Shown one piece after another: positions 8,946 through 17,954 of a DNA stretch of 64,000 nt. The stretch spans positions 124,001 through 188,000 of the forward strand of contig JAWKNZ010000003.1 in the NCBI GenBank assembly GCA_041391425.1, read 5' to 3'. The stretch is from JAWKNZ01 sp041391425 (lineage in GTDB: Bacteria > Bdellovibrionota_B > Oligoflexia > Oligoflexales > JAWKNZ01). Positions within the stretch are counted from its first letter, which is position 1. Every line of letters starts with the position of its first letter. The notes under the pieces were generated by a model. The model was not told where the DNA came from and did not search any database. It saw nothing but the letters and a program-made list of their open reading frames with translations. A program made the position numbers and the translations under genes.

Positions 8946-10416
8946 TTAGTATTTAGTAGCAGGGCCCCATTTCGGAGTTTGCGCATCAAAAAGCCCCGTA
9001 TTTAACTTTCTCTGCCCGCCACCATCACGATTCATGATATATAGTGCAGCTTGCCCTTTAACATTTTTATTGCCTATACGATTGGACTGGAAAACTATCA
9101 TTTGGCCATTTGGTGACCATGACGGGCTTTCGTTATCACCGGTACGAAGTGTGAGGCGTTCAAGTTGGCTACCATCAGCGTTCATTATAAATATATCAAA
9201 ACGGTCGATTTCACGGTCGTAGCCTGCGAAGGCTATTTTTTCAGAGTCTGGCGACCATGACGGTGTTGCATTATACCAGCCAGCATATGTGAGCCTTTAT
9301 CATTAAGTACTCTGACTGATGTGTGGTCTTGATTCCATTCTAAGCTTGCTCTGAATATATGCGGGTTGCCAAAGCGCCCTGAAACAAATGCTAACCATTT
9401 TCCATTTGGAGAAAAAGTTGGGTCGACGTCCAATCCGCTTCCTCCTAATAAAGGCTGCATACGTTTGCCTCCCGTAGGAGTAGGTTAAAATATATCGGCA
9501 TTGCAGATACGGTTCCGGTCATCGCAACTAGTTTACCATTTTAGGGAATATACACCACCTATTTAATCCCTTATAGTTAGCTATTTTCTTTGTGCTCTTG
9601 GTTATGAGGTTATAGCTATAAAGATCTGGATTTCCATCTTTATAAGATGTGAATAATATTGATTTGCCATCTGGGCTCCAGGATGGAGAAAGGTGGGTTG
9701 AGGAATCCTTGGTAATTTGGATAACGTTACTGCCATCAAAATCGCAAATATACACCTGTTTTGTGGATTTTTTGGATTTTTTGCCAATAAATACTATTTT
9801 TGAGTAGTTGAAAAAATTCCGAGTTTTTTGTATATGCTTCTAAAAGTAAATCAGCGTACCGCCTTGGGACATCGTCTAATTTTGCAATACAGGTAAAGCG
9901 TTTTCAAAATTAGAGTGCCTTTATTGATATCAATGGTGCGCATTTCTAAAGTTGCCCCTGAAGGCTCACTTATAATCTCTCCCATTGTTGAGATTCGACA
10001 CCAATGCCTTTCCATTGTTGAAGGTCAATGCCGCCTAGCTCTTCATTTGTGGATATTGCCGAGCTTTTTTTAGATGGAGTGAGGAGGGCCGCGTAGCCAG
10101 ATTCAGCCATGAAATTAAAAAGGCCAGAAAATTCTAGAAGTTTTGATAACTTGCCAGCACCTTCTTTTGCCATCATTTGTGCATCCAAGGATGCTTTTCC
10201 TTCTTTGGTTAGTTTAAAGTTTGGGATGGCCATCACTAGTCGACGGAACTCTGGATTGTCTATATTGACAATTAACTTGCTATCATTGTCTTTAGTATTA
10301 GAAGTTTGATCTTTCTTGGCTGCAAAAGTTATGGGAGTTTGTGTAATTGTGGTGAAATAGAGAAGGAATGCTGCTGCCTTAACTGATATGTTTCTTTTCT
10401 TTTTTACTATTAGCAT
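8946..10416 (-). pseudogene. tolB: TolB, periplasmic Tol-Pal component, disrupted by at least eight single-base indels
   Basis: TolB is the periplasmic beta-propeller that links Pal to the TolQRA motor. The first 148 codons (from 10416) carry a signal peptide and the N-terminal domain up to SQQWERL. Downstream, the propeller is spread over several frames: SPSWSPDGKSILFTSYKDG (9755-9528), DVDPTFSPNGKWLAFVSG (9460-9233) and ESPSWSPNGQMIVFQSNR (9185-8946). Inserting single bases, for example a G in the run near 9980 and an A near 9550, rejoins them with no other stop. The full product would be about 490 residues and in place after tolA. The indel-only damage in a short patch suggests sequence error; otherwise this is a recent pseudogene. 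No pal gene follows. Confidence 0.85.
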
Positions 10417-10428
10417 TTTATGAGATCC

Positions 10429-11301
10429 TTACATAGTGTTGGGAGTAAATACAAAGACAAAGCTCTCTCCAGCCAGCTCACTAGGAGGTTTTGGCAAGGG
10501 AACCGAGTTTTGTACGGCTTTGAGCGCCAGCTGATCAAAGCTCGCCTCGCCTGAGGATTCTGCTATTTCTAACTTTTGCAGATTTCCCGAATCATTGAGT
10601 ACCATTCTTATTCTAGTCTCAAGTTTAGCATTAGCGAGATTGTAAACTTGAGGTAGTGAGTAATTTCTTTTAATAGCTCTTTCTAATTTTGCTAAGTATT
10701 TGTGTAGGCGGTGTTTTGATATGGCTCCACCTCCACTTACACCAAGAGTTTTGTTTTCTAGCTCCATTTTTCGTTGTGCTAGTTTTTCACTAAGAGGAGC
10801 TTCAGTTTCTTTGGCAAATTTCTTTTCTTTGCGGGCATGCTCTTTTAGAAGCCTAGCAAGAGCGTCCTTTTTGCGCACTTCTAAAGCTTCTTGCTCTTTC
10901 TTCTTTACTACTTGTAACTCTTTATCTTTGCCTGCTTCTTTTTCTTTATCTGCCTCTTTTTCCTTCTTGATTGCTTCGATTGCCATCTCACTTTTTTCCG
11001 GTGTTTTTTCTTCTATTGTGAATTTTTTTGGCATTTGTGGGAGGATTTGTTTGTCGACTTTTAATTCTTCTGCTTGTTTTGCATTGGGTAAAGCATCTTG
11101 GGTTGCTGCTCCTAAATCAATATCAGGTAGAATATCAGCAGAAATTGTTATTTCTTCTCGGTCTTCAATATTCTTTTTGAATAAAATACTAGGGTCAATT
11201 AATAGTACAATTAGATGGCAAATACTGGAAACAAAAATAAATGTTAGAACTAGCTTGAGTTCATTGGATTGATCTGAAAAATTATCGTCTAGTACTGTCA
11301 T
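10429..11301 (-). CDS. tolA: TolA, inner-membrane-anchored spanner of the Tol-Pal system
   Basis: TolA transmits the force of the TolQR motor across the periplasm to TolB and Pal. One transmembrane helix (LVLTFIFVSSICHLIVLL) lies near the N-terminus. A long charged coiled-coil rich in K, E and A (EKEADKEKEAGKDKE and similar) fills the middle. The C-terminal domain (NYSLPQVYNLANAKLETRIRMVLNDSG ... AVQNSVPLPKPPSEL) is the TolA/TonB C-terminal fold. The ATG at 11301 is eight bases past the tolR stop; an in-frame GTG at 11334 would overlap tolR and is the alternative start. The length of 290 aa is short for TolA but complete. It is the third gene of tolQ-tolR-tolA-tolB. Confidence 0.88.
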   Translation of the reverse strand: MTVLDDNFSDQSNELKLVLTFIFVSSICHLIVLLIDPSILFKKNIEDREEITISADILPDIDLGAATQDALPNAKQAEELKVDKQILPQMPKKFTIEEKTPEKSEMAIEAIKKEKEADKEKEAGKDKELQVVKKKEQEALEVRKKDALARLLKEHARKEKKFAKETEAPLSEKLAQRKMELENKTLGVSGGGAISKHRLHKYLAKLERAIKRNYSLPQVYNLANAKLETRIRMVLNDSGNLQKLEIAESSGEASFDQLALKAVQNSVPLPKPPSELAGESFVFVFTPNTM

Positions 11302-11308
11302 TGAGACA

Positions 11309-11770
11309 TCAGCCTTTATTGTTTTTAGTCTCACTTTCCGCTTTTTGGGTAAGCGGCTGTGTTAGCATTGCCATTTTGTTAACACCGGCTAATTTCGCTG
11401 CGCTCATCGCATCGACAACAGCACCATAATAAACCCCTCTATCTGCTCGGATAAATAATTCCTTTTTTTCACGAAACTCAAAGAGTGCATGAATTCTCTT
11501 TTCTAACTCCGGACGTGGAATAGGCATTTTGTCGACAAAATAATTCCCTCCTTTATCAATGGAAAGGATTATTCTGCTTTCGTCAACACTAGTTCCTCGA
11601 GCCTTACTCGTTGGAAGTTGTACTTTGATTCCGCTGATGGATAATGGGGCTGCAACCATGAAAACAATCAGCAATACCAACATAACATCGACTAAAGGGA
11701 TGATGTTGATTTCTGCAAGATCATCTGGTTGGTCTTGATTAGATCCGGAGCTAAGGTTTCCAAAAGCCAT
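11309..11770 (-). CDS. tolR: TolR, ExbD/TolR-family proton-channel subunit
   Basis: TolR and TolQ form the proton-driven motor of the Tol system in the inner membrane. The 153-residue product has the ExbD/TolR layout: a short cytoplasmic N-terminus, one transmembrane helix with the conserved aspartate (AEINIIPLVDVMLVLLIVFMV), then a periplasmic domain with VDESRIILSIDKGGNYFVDK and ADRGVYYGAVVDAMSAAKLAG, as in the family. It starts three bases after the tolQ stop and reads toward tolA, which fits translational coupling in one operon. Confidence 0.93.
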   Translation of the reverse strand: MAFGNLSSGSNQDQPDDLAEINIIPLVDVMLVLLIVFMVAAPLSISGIKVQLPTSKARGTSVDESRIILSIDKGGNYFVDKMPIPRPELEKRIHALFEFREKKELFIRADRGVYYGAVVDAMSAAKLAGVNKMAMLTQPLTQKAESETKNNKG

Positions 11771-11773
11771 AGA

Positions 11774-12721
11774 CTATATTCCTGGTGTTTGTGATGAAGT
11801 TTGCACCTCTTTGGTGCGGTCTGAAACGAGGTATCTTTCAACTATATTCATATAATCTGCACCAAACCCATCAACTTTAGTAATTAAATTACGAATTTTA
11901 TTACCGGCAATATTATAACCGATTACTGCTGGTATTGCAGCCGCAAGGCCAAATGCGGTGGCAATAAGTGCTTCTGATATTCCAGGTGCTACAGCCGCTA
12001 AACTGGCACTACCAATTCTAGCAATTCCTTCAAACGAATTCATGATCCCCCATACAGTACCAAATAGTCCGATAAATGGGCTAGCCGACGCGCTGATAGC
12101 TAGTACTGGAAGGTATTTTTCCATTCTCCTACGTTCAGCGTTTTTTGCTTTATTTAGGGCGCGGCTTAAGTTTTCAAGTGCTGCTCTTACAGCCATTTCA
12201 CTAGTATAAGCTTGATCTTTTAACTGGCTGCCGCGGACAAGCTCTGCATATCCATTGCGAAATACCTCCCTCACCGGGCTATAAGGATAATCCCCAAGGC
12301 GGCTATTGAGATCATTAAGGGATCGGCTATCCCAAAAGCTCTTAATAAATTTCATGGTTGTTCCTTCTATCTTTCTTAGGTAGATCCATTTAGATGCAGC
12401 AACACTCCAGGTAGTGATAGATAATAGAATTAAACAAAGAAGCACAGTGAAAACGACTGGTCCAGCATTGATTGACCTTGTAATTATAGAACTATTGCTT
12501 AAGCTGGACTCATCTACATTTTTCAAGTCATTATTTACAATGGAACTGTCATCGGTAGCAGTCTCAGAGGTCGAATTATTAGTCTGTTTTGTACCATTTT
12601 TGCTAGAGCCATTTTGTGCCATAAGGTTTTGAGAATTCACTGCCATGGTAATGGTAGCGATGTAGCCAATAATTAGCAGTATGCTTTTCAAAGTCTTTGG
12701 CTTTTGGGTGGTTGATAGCAT
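11774..12721 (-). CDS. tolQ: TolQ, MotA/TolQ/ExbB-family proton-channel subunit with extended N-terminus
   Basis: The ATG at 12721 is preferred because AGAGGA lies nine bases upstream; an ATG at 12751 is also in frame. The first 45 residues include a signal-like hydrophobic stretch (SILLIIGYIATITMAVNS) and a Ser/Thr/Asn-rich periplasmic linker, giving 315 aa against about 230 for a typical TolQ. ExbB proteins often carry such extensions. Three transmembrane helices follow: VFTVLLCLILLSITTWSV, then SASASPFIGLFGTVWGIMNSF and SEALIATAFGLAAAIPAVIGYN, the last two being the conserved TolQ pore helices. It heads the operon with tolR, tolA and tolB. Confidence 0.9.
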   Translation of the reverse strand: MLSTTQKPKTLKSILLIIGYIATITMAVNSQNLMAQNGSSKNGTKQTNNSTSETATDDSSIVNNDLKNVDESSLSNSSIITRSINAGPVVFTVLLCLILLSITTWSVAASKWIYLRKIEGTTMKFIKSFWDSRSLNDLNSRLGDYPYSPVREVFRNGYAELVRGSQLKDQAYTSEMAVRAALENLSRALNKAKNAERRRMEKYLPVLAISASASPFIGLFGTVWGIMNSFEGIARIGSASLAAVAPGISEALIATAFGLAAAIPAVIGYNIAGNKIRNLITKVDGFGADYMNIVERYLVSDRTKEVQTSSQTPGI

Positions 12722-12840
12722 TATAAGTAATCCTCTAAAGTTAATAAGCATCCTAGAATTAAAAGGATAACCTTTTGTCGATGATCAGTCAAAGTTCTCT
12801 CGCTATTGCTGTTGAGTTTGGAAGCGGGCTCTGAATATTG

Positions 12841-13971
12841 TTAATGTGAGAGTAATTTGTAGGCTTTTTGAGCTACATCTATGGCTGATATATGATTCAT
12901 GCAGTGGAAGTGCCCCAATGGGCAAACCATAGGGCCATGGTCGCTGCAAGGGCGGCAGGTCAAGGTTTTTATTTCTGCTATATCGTGTTTTGTACTTAAC
13001 GGAGCAAAGCCCATTTGTGGAGTGGTTGCACCAAAAATAGCCAAGGTTGGAGTATCAAATGCAGATGCAAAATGTAAGGCTGAGCTGTCGTTTGATATGA
13101 GTAGAGATAAATGAGGATAGATGCGTCGTAAGTCATCAAGGCTCGTCTGTCCAGCAAGATTAATGAGTTTGTCGGAGTTAACTTCATTTTCGATTTGTAG
13201 GCAAATTTCCCTTTCAGATGCTGAGCCAAGTAGCAAGAATGAATTATCTTCCTTTGAATGTAGCTCTTTTATGAGTTCGATATAACGTTCCTTAGGCCAG
13301 CGTTTGGTGCCCCAAACACTACCTGGTGCAATGGCTATCCAATTGATGTTAGGCGTTTGCTGCCTTGTCTTTGGTCTTGTTATCTCAATTTTTTGTGCGC
13401 TGTGTCGACTTCTTGATTCTTTTAAGCGCATTTGCCAATCGACGCTGGAATTTAACGGTAGTGGTGATAGGCTTGGTTTTATGCCAAAAATCATTCTTCG
13501 CTTTACACCCAATGGTGTTGATAGTAGTGCGATTCTCTCTGTTTCATGCAGAACAGCGACACGATCTATAGTGGTCTTCGCTAGGAATGAAAGAGAAGTT
13601 TCCTTATAGGTGATAGTTTTAAAGTTTAGGTATTTTGCTAATAAAGAAGAGCGAAAGCTCGTATGAGGTTGTAAAATATAGGTCGTTTTGGGGTTTGAAA
13701 TTTGTTGTGAGATTTTTGTCTTGATGATACGAGCATCGTGGATAAAGCGTCCTTGTCTTTTATCTAATGAGACAACACCATCTAGTGCGCGATGGTCATG
13801 AAGTGCTTTGTGGCCAATTGGTGTGGTAATTAGGTATTGACGGCAATTGGGTTTTAACTGTTTTACGAGATCAAACGCTGCGGTTGAGAGGATAATATCA
13901 CCTAGGAATGCTGTCTGTATCCAAATAATGCAATCGACTGAGGGGTCTTCTTTCATGTTTTGCAAAGTCAT
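12841..13971 (-). CDS. ADP-heptose:LPS heptosyltransferase (GT9 family), WaaF-like
   Basis: GT9 enzymes add L-glycero-D-manno-heptose from ADP-heptose to the LPS inner core at the cytoplasmic face of the inner membrane. The N-terminal half has the typical IIWIQTAFLGDIILSTAAF start, and the C-terminal half has the donor-binding phrases IAIAPGSVWGTKRWP and SNDSSALHFASAFDTPTLAIFGAT. The length of 376 aa is usual for WaaF or WaaC; WaaF is slightly favoured by the APGS.WGTKRWP wording. C-terminal CRPCSDHGPMVCPLGHFHCM has several cysteines, as in some heptosyltransferases. It lies upstream of the tol operon on the same strand, 119 bases away, and may have its own promoter. Confidence 0.83.
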   Translation of the reverse strand: MTLQNMKEDPSVDCIIWIQTAFLGDIILSTAAFDLVKQLKPNCRQYLITTPIGHKALHDHRALDGVVSLDKRQGRFIHDARIIKTKISQQISNPKTTYILQPHTSFRSSLLAKYLNFKTITYKETSLSFLAKTTIDRVAVLHETERIALLSTPLGVKRRMIFGIKPSLSPLPLNSSVDWQMRLKESRSRHSAQKIEITRPKTRQQTPNINWIAIAPGSVWGTKRWPKERYIELIKELHSKEDNSFLLLGSASEREICLQIENEVNSDKLINLAGQTSLDDLRRIYPHLSLLISNDSSALHFASAFDTPTLAIFGATTPQMGFAPLSTKHDIAEIKTLTCRPCSDHGPMVCPLGHFHCMNHISAIDVAQKAYKLLSH

Positions 13972-14117
13972 GCCTTAGTAAGGGTCAAATTAAATTCGCT
14001 TACTATATTATAGGATAAGAAGCCGCCTTACGAATTAAATTTCTCTTCAACTTTAAAAATCACCGGCATGTAAACTTTTCTTGTGCCTAAATAGTTCACA
14101 TGCTAGGTAGCTTGTTT

Positions 14118-15041
14118 TTATAGCTGTGAGTTTTCTTCTAAAATGGATTTTAATCTTAAATTCATAAAAGTCTTAGAAACCCAAAATGTCTCAGCAAGTT
14201 GTGCTATGATATCTTTTGCGGGATTGAGCTGAGCCATTTCTTTGCGAATCAAGAATTCTGGTGCTAGAAGTTTGCAGGCAAAAATATTAGCTTCTATTTC
14301 TTCGATATGCTCACAATACTCTTCGAGGCCTTCTATGCTTTTTCTTGCTTCCGAGTAAGGGAATAAGAAATGCGTGGCTATCGCTTTAGCGATAGTAAAT
14401 CGCATGTGAGGCTGTATTTCACTTCCTGAACGGTATCTTATTTCCGTTTTGTCATCATGGCGTAGAACTTTAACTTCAGGTGACTTTTCATTGCCATTCG
14501 GAAAGTCTGGGTCGGCAGAGAAAATCAAATCTGGGTAAGAAGTGGTAATTTCTGGCAGGTACAAAGGAGCTTCTTTAAAATTGATCTTCTGATGAGTTTC
14601 TATCACAATTTTATCAATAAGGGGCTCTCTGACTTGAAAGTATTCTTTGAAATTCTGCTCTTTTTCTTTCGACCAAGAGCCGGCAAATTTTCTATAATAA
14701 GTCTTTTTGGCCACTTCAAAAGTATTTGCATCGACTTTCAGAGGGCCATAGCCGCTGTATTCAGCGAAGGCTTCGTGATCAGAAATTTCACCGGTAGCAA
14801 CATCAACAACGAGCCTCTCATCTACTCCGAGATGATTGGCTATGCTTTTCATTGCTTGAATAGAACGGATATTCTTCTTACCTTTTTTCCAATGGCTGCA
14901 ATCGGCAGGGTCAAAATTTAAAATTTGTCCAACGTCCTGATCGATAACCCTGATGCCATTGTACTTATGGTCTAAAACTCTTCGACAAAGACGGAATAGG
15001 TTGGCTGAGTTAGGGTACTTTACGTCCGATTCTTTTCTCAT
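14118..15041 (-). CDS. XRE-like DNA-binding protein with degenerate ImmA/IrrE (M78-like) domain
   Basis: The ATG at 15041 has GGAG six bases before it; an upstream in-frame start at 15149 lacks this support. Residues about 1-85 form an XRE-type helix-turn-helix (RVIDQDVGQILNFDPADCSHWKKG and a following helix). The C-terminal half resembles ImmA/IrrE proteins: RFTIAKAIATHFLF sits where the family has RFTIAHELGH, and IEANIFACKLLAPEFLI matches the family's E..AN.FA..LL.P segment. The zinc-binding HExxH is missing here, so peptidase activity is doubtful. ImmA/IrrE pairs with HTH repressors in mobile-element control and stress responses. It is probably a standalone regulator; targets are unknown. 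Confidence 0.7.
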   Translation of the reverse strand: MRKESDVKYPNSANLFRLCRRVLDHKYNGIRVIDQDVGQILNFDPADCSHWKKGKKNIRSIQAMKSIANHLGVDERLVVDVATGEISDHEAFAEYSGYGPLKVDANTFEVAKKTYYRKFAGSWSKEKEQNFKEYFQVREPLIDKIVIETHQKINFKEAPLYLPEITTSYPDLIFSADPDFPNGNEKSPEVKVLRHDDKTEIRYRSGSEIQPHMRFTIAKAIATHFLFPYSEARKSIEGLEEYCEHIEEIEANIFACKLLAPEFLIRKEMAQLNPAKDIIAQLAETFWVSKTFMNLRLKSILEENSQL

Positions 15042-15526
15042 TATATGCTCCATATAAGATCTTAGATCCGAAGTTTCTCGATGATAATAAGCAAGCCGAC
15101 AGGAGCCCACACTGAGGGGGAAACGTGCCTGCAAAACAGTCATCAGCATCTAGCGTTCTTATCCATGCCTTTATAAATGAAAAGAAAATGCCTATGCTTG
15201 ATTTCTATCTATAGAAAAATTTTTAACTGTATTAACTCATCCTGTTTATATGAGTAACAAGGATTATGATTTTAGTCAACTGTCCTTTGCCAAATTTAAA
15301 ATCACATTTTTGCCCAATACCTAGTGTTAAGCTTCATACCCCCATAATATTGAGATAAATGAATGTTTCGAGCAGAAAATCATAATTAATATAGGGATAA
15401 ATTGATATATGGCTGTAAGCCATTCCCTTATTTTGTAGCCATGAACTTGCTTCCTAGTGACTAAATATATTGCATATTGTTACGATATATTCATGATCTT
15501 TATATCTATCCTGTAAGGAGAAAAGA
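15042..15526. other. Intergenic region between divergent genes, with one small hairpin
   Basis: The divergent XRE-like gene and motA-like gene must both be promoted from here. A perfect small hairpin, ATGGCT-GTA-AGCCAT, lies at about 15411-15425. AAGGAG at 15515-15520 is the motA ribosome-binding site. I see no convincing -35/-10 pair, RNA gene or repeat. Confidence 0.4.
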
Positions 15527-16315
15527 GTGTCTTCACTTTTGGGTTTAGCGGGAATTTTTTATGGATTGTACTTTGTCTTTACTTATCCAAAGGCTGGATT
15601 TTCAGGCTATTATGACCTGCCTTCGTTGGTTCTTTTAGGGCTTTTGCCTCCAAGTATTATGTTATTGTCTCATAAATTAGGCGATTTCTTCATGGGGATT
15701 AGAATTTTAATCCAGGCGATGTTTAATAATACGATGCGTAAGCAACATTCAGTAATACAGGCTTTAACAAGGTGTTCGGCCAGAGTGCGTGCAGAAGGTG
15801 TGGGTGCTCTGGTGAGTGAGAGAAGGATGTTGCATTATGATCTGTTAGTCGATGGGATTTCACTCATCGTAAATGATTTTACAATTGATGAAATAAGGCA
15901 TAATTTGCAAGCAAAAATCAATGCTCGACGCGGTCAAATGCAGATGGCAAGTGGCCTCTTTGAAAACATGGCTAAAGTTGCACCTGGTGTTGGAATGATC
16001 GGAACTTTGTTGGGGTTGATTTCAATGCTGTCAAAAATTACGGACCCAGCCTCAATTGGCTCAGGGATGGCCTTGGCTCTTATTACTACTTTGTATGGTT
16101 TATTACTGGGAACCATTATATACGCCCCTTTTGGAGAAAAAATAGATCTAGAATCGGAAAAAATTCATGAACTGGATCTATTGGTCATGGAGGGGGTCTT
16201 GGCGCTCAAGGCTAAGAAGTCTAGTGTCCATTTAAAAGATATTATGAAGACATATGGTAAGGGACGTTCTCAGCCTCCGAAAGCATTGCACGATAAAAAC
16301 AAAAGGGGGGCTTAG
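15527..16315 (+). CDS. motA: MotA-like flagellar/gliding motor stator subunit
   Basis: MotA and MotB form the proton or sodium channel that drives flagellar rotation. The GTG at 15527 has AAGGAG six bases upstream. The 262-residue product has two N-terminal membrane segments (LLGLAGIFYGLYFVFT and PSLVLLGLLPPSIMLLS), a cytoplasmic loop with RAEGVGALVSERRMLHYDLLVDGISLIV, and two C-terminal helices ENMAKVAPGVGMIGTLLGLI and GMALALITTLYGLLLGTI, in the MotA/TolQ order. A motB-like gene follows nine bases after the stop. No flagellar genes are nearby, so a gliding or other OmpA-linked motor is also possible. Confidence 0.82.
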   Translation: MSSLLGLAGIFYGLYFVFTYPKAGFSGYYDLPSLVLLGLLPPSIMLLSHKLGDFFMGIRILIQAMFNNTMRKQHSVIQALTRCSARVRAEGVGALVSERRMLHYDLLVDGISLIVNDFTIDEIRHNLQAKINARRGQMQMASGLFENMAKVAPGVGMIGTLLGLISMLSKITDPASIGSGMALALITTLYGLLLGTIIYAPFGEKIDLESEKIHELDLLVMEGVLALKAKKSSVHLKDIMKTYGKGRSQPPKALHDKNKRGA

Positions 16316-16324
16316 TAGAAGGCA

Positions 16325-17005
16325 GTGGATAAAGAGCAGTTTAAAACAACGTCTAATCAAATTGACTATAGTAAACGTGGGAAAAAGTCAGAAGCGCTTT
16401 GGCTAATGTCTTTTTCTGATATGTCTTTGGCTCTACTTTGTTTTTTTGTGTTAATGATTTCGACTATGAAACAAAATAAGGAAAAATTTGAACATGTCAA
16501 AGAGGGTATGACAGCAAAAGCAGAGATTAATAAGCAGAATTCTCTAAAAAAACTGTCGACTGATCTAAATAAAATAATAAAGCAGAAAAAATTACAAAAA
16601 AGTGCACAGGTTATTTATGATAATGATGGGCTGGCTATTGAGTTTAAAGACGGTTTGCTATTTAATTCTGGCTCCGCAAGAACGAATCCTCGCTTTAAAT
16701 CTGTGACAGACCAAGTGATGCATGTGTTGGCAAAGTTGCCTTCTAAATATCATTTAGTTATAGAGGGCCATACTGACGATGTTCCCCTTAGGAAAAATAA
16801 GAGTTATCAGTCTAACTGGGAGTTGGCAGCTGCAAGGGGATTTAGTTTAATGAGGCAGTTGCAGGGGTTTGGAGTTCTAGAAGCGCAAATGTCTGTTACT
16901 TCTTATGCACATACCCGCCCTAAAATTCCAACAGCCAATCTTTCCGGGCAAAGTTTACTTAGAGCAAGGTCTACTAATCGTCGTGTTGTTATTAGGATTC
17001 AGTGA
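16325..17005 (+). CDS. motB: MotB-like stator subunit with OmpA peptidoglycan-binding domain
   Basis: The GTG at 16325 follows AGAAGG. Residues about 25-45 form one transmembrane helix (LWLMSFSDMSLALLCFFVLM) with the single aspartate in the position of the proton-binding Asp of MotB. A charged coiled-coil follows to about 95. The C-terminal OmpA-like domain includes HLVIEGHTDDVPL and NWELAAARGFSLMRQL and ends NRRVVIRIQ, the peptidoglycan-anchoring fold. The 226-residue length matches short MotB proteins. It is translationally close to the motA-like gene. Confidence 0.84.
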   Translation: MDKEQFKTTSNQIDYSKRGKKSEALWLMSFSDMSLALLCFFVLMISTMKQNKEKFEHVKEGMTAKAEINKQNSLKKLSTDLNKIIKQKKLQKSAQVIYDNDGLAIEFKDGLLFNSGSARTNPRFKSVTDQVMHVLAKLPSKYHLVIEGHTDDVPLRKNKSYQSNWELAAARGFSLMRQLQGFGVLEAQMSVTSYAHTRPKIPTANLSGQSLLRARSTNRRVVIRIQ

Positions 17006-17457
17006 GTGCTTGTTTTAATTTGTTACTACTTGTTTAATTTGGTAAAAATACGACTGATCCTTCTTGACAATCAATATTCTAGCTTTAGATTTAGTTTTGG
17101 GTGGTGTTTATAGCTACTGGCCTGGGATGTTGTGATGTGACATTGTTTTTGTTATGGCAGGTTCCAGGGGGTAGTGGGAAGGTATAACTCGACATATTTT
17201 CTGGTATTTTTTTGGAATATACTGTTATTTTATTGCTATTCTAAGTAGAATTGCGTAAGGGCCTCGGCAAGTGTTCAAATTAAGGTTTAAGCTAAGGTTT
17301 TAATCAGATGGTGTAAAGCTACTTAGATATTGTCTGATGTGCAAGATATTACGAAGCAAGAAACAAAGGTACCAGAGCTATGACTCACCATTATTAGGAC
17401 ACTTTTTCTAAATCAGTGTGAATTGTGCGTCAGATAGCTTTCTGTTATGAAGGAAGG
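17006..17457. promoter_or_regulatory. Long intergenic with a possible sigma-70 promoter at 17064-17091, upstream of clpS
   Basis: TTGACA at 17064-17069 and TAGATT at 17086-17091 are separated by 16 bases, a passable housekeeping promoter on the plus strand. The clpS start is about 370 bases further on, so a long leader or another promoter would be needed. The rest of the stretch holds no gene, and no clear terminator follows motB. Confidence 0.28.
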
Positions 17458-17460
17458 ATG

Positions 17461-17814
17461 ATGGATCGATATAAGTGTCTTGGTATGAATGATGACGCAG
17501 ATGATTTGCAGGACGGGGTTAATACTGCAATTATAGATCGCTCTGAAACAGAAGTTTTAGAGCCTTCAATGTATAGAGTTATATTGCATAATGATGATTA
17601 TACGCCGATGGATTTTGTCGTATATATTTTGGAAAAGTTTTTTAGGAAAAATAATCATCAAGCTACTGAAATAATGTTGAATGTTCATGAGCAAGGTTTT
17701 GGGGTATGTGGTGTCTATCCTCTGGATGTTGCTGAAACAAAAGTGACGCTGGTCTTGGATTCAGCGAAAACTAAGGAGTATCCGTTGAAGTGTACTATGG
17801 AAAAGGATGAATAA
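17461..17814 (+). CDS. clpS: ClpS, N-end-rule adaptor of ClpAP
   Basis: ClpS binds proteins with destabilising N-terminal residues (Leu, Phe, Tyr, Trp) and delivers them to ClpAP. The core reads MYRVILHNDDYTPMDFVVYILEKFF, with the NDDxTPMDFV substrate-pocket motif, then HEQGFGVCGVYPLDVAETK, where family members have HxxGxxxCGVY. Adjacent ATGs at 17458 and 17461 are possible starts; AGGAAGG directly upstream gives better spacing for 17461, yielding 117 aa. clpA follows 140 bases downstream on the same strand, the usual pairing. Confidence 0.95.
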   Translation: MDRYKCLGMNDDADDLQDGVNTAIIDRSETEVLEPSMYRVILHNDDYTPMDFVVYILEKFFRKNNHQATEIMLNVHEQGFGVCGVYPLDVAETKVTLVLDSAKTKEYPLKCTMEKDE

Positions 17815-17954
17815 AGATCTGTCGGCTGCGCAAGGAGGCTTCGGATTTATGAAAAAGACTGAGGTCGCGTGTGGTTGATAGCCTCTAATAAAGGCGATTG
17901 GTACAATCTCATACCCGAGTGAGAAGTATTATAGCCTTAAAAGGCGGGTTTGCT

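Noticed and set aside
10700..11272. 190-codon plus-strand frame opposite tolA
   Set aside because: It is the antisense shadow of the lysine/glutamate-rich tolA coiled-coil, Ser/Phe-biased, with no ribosome-binding site.
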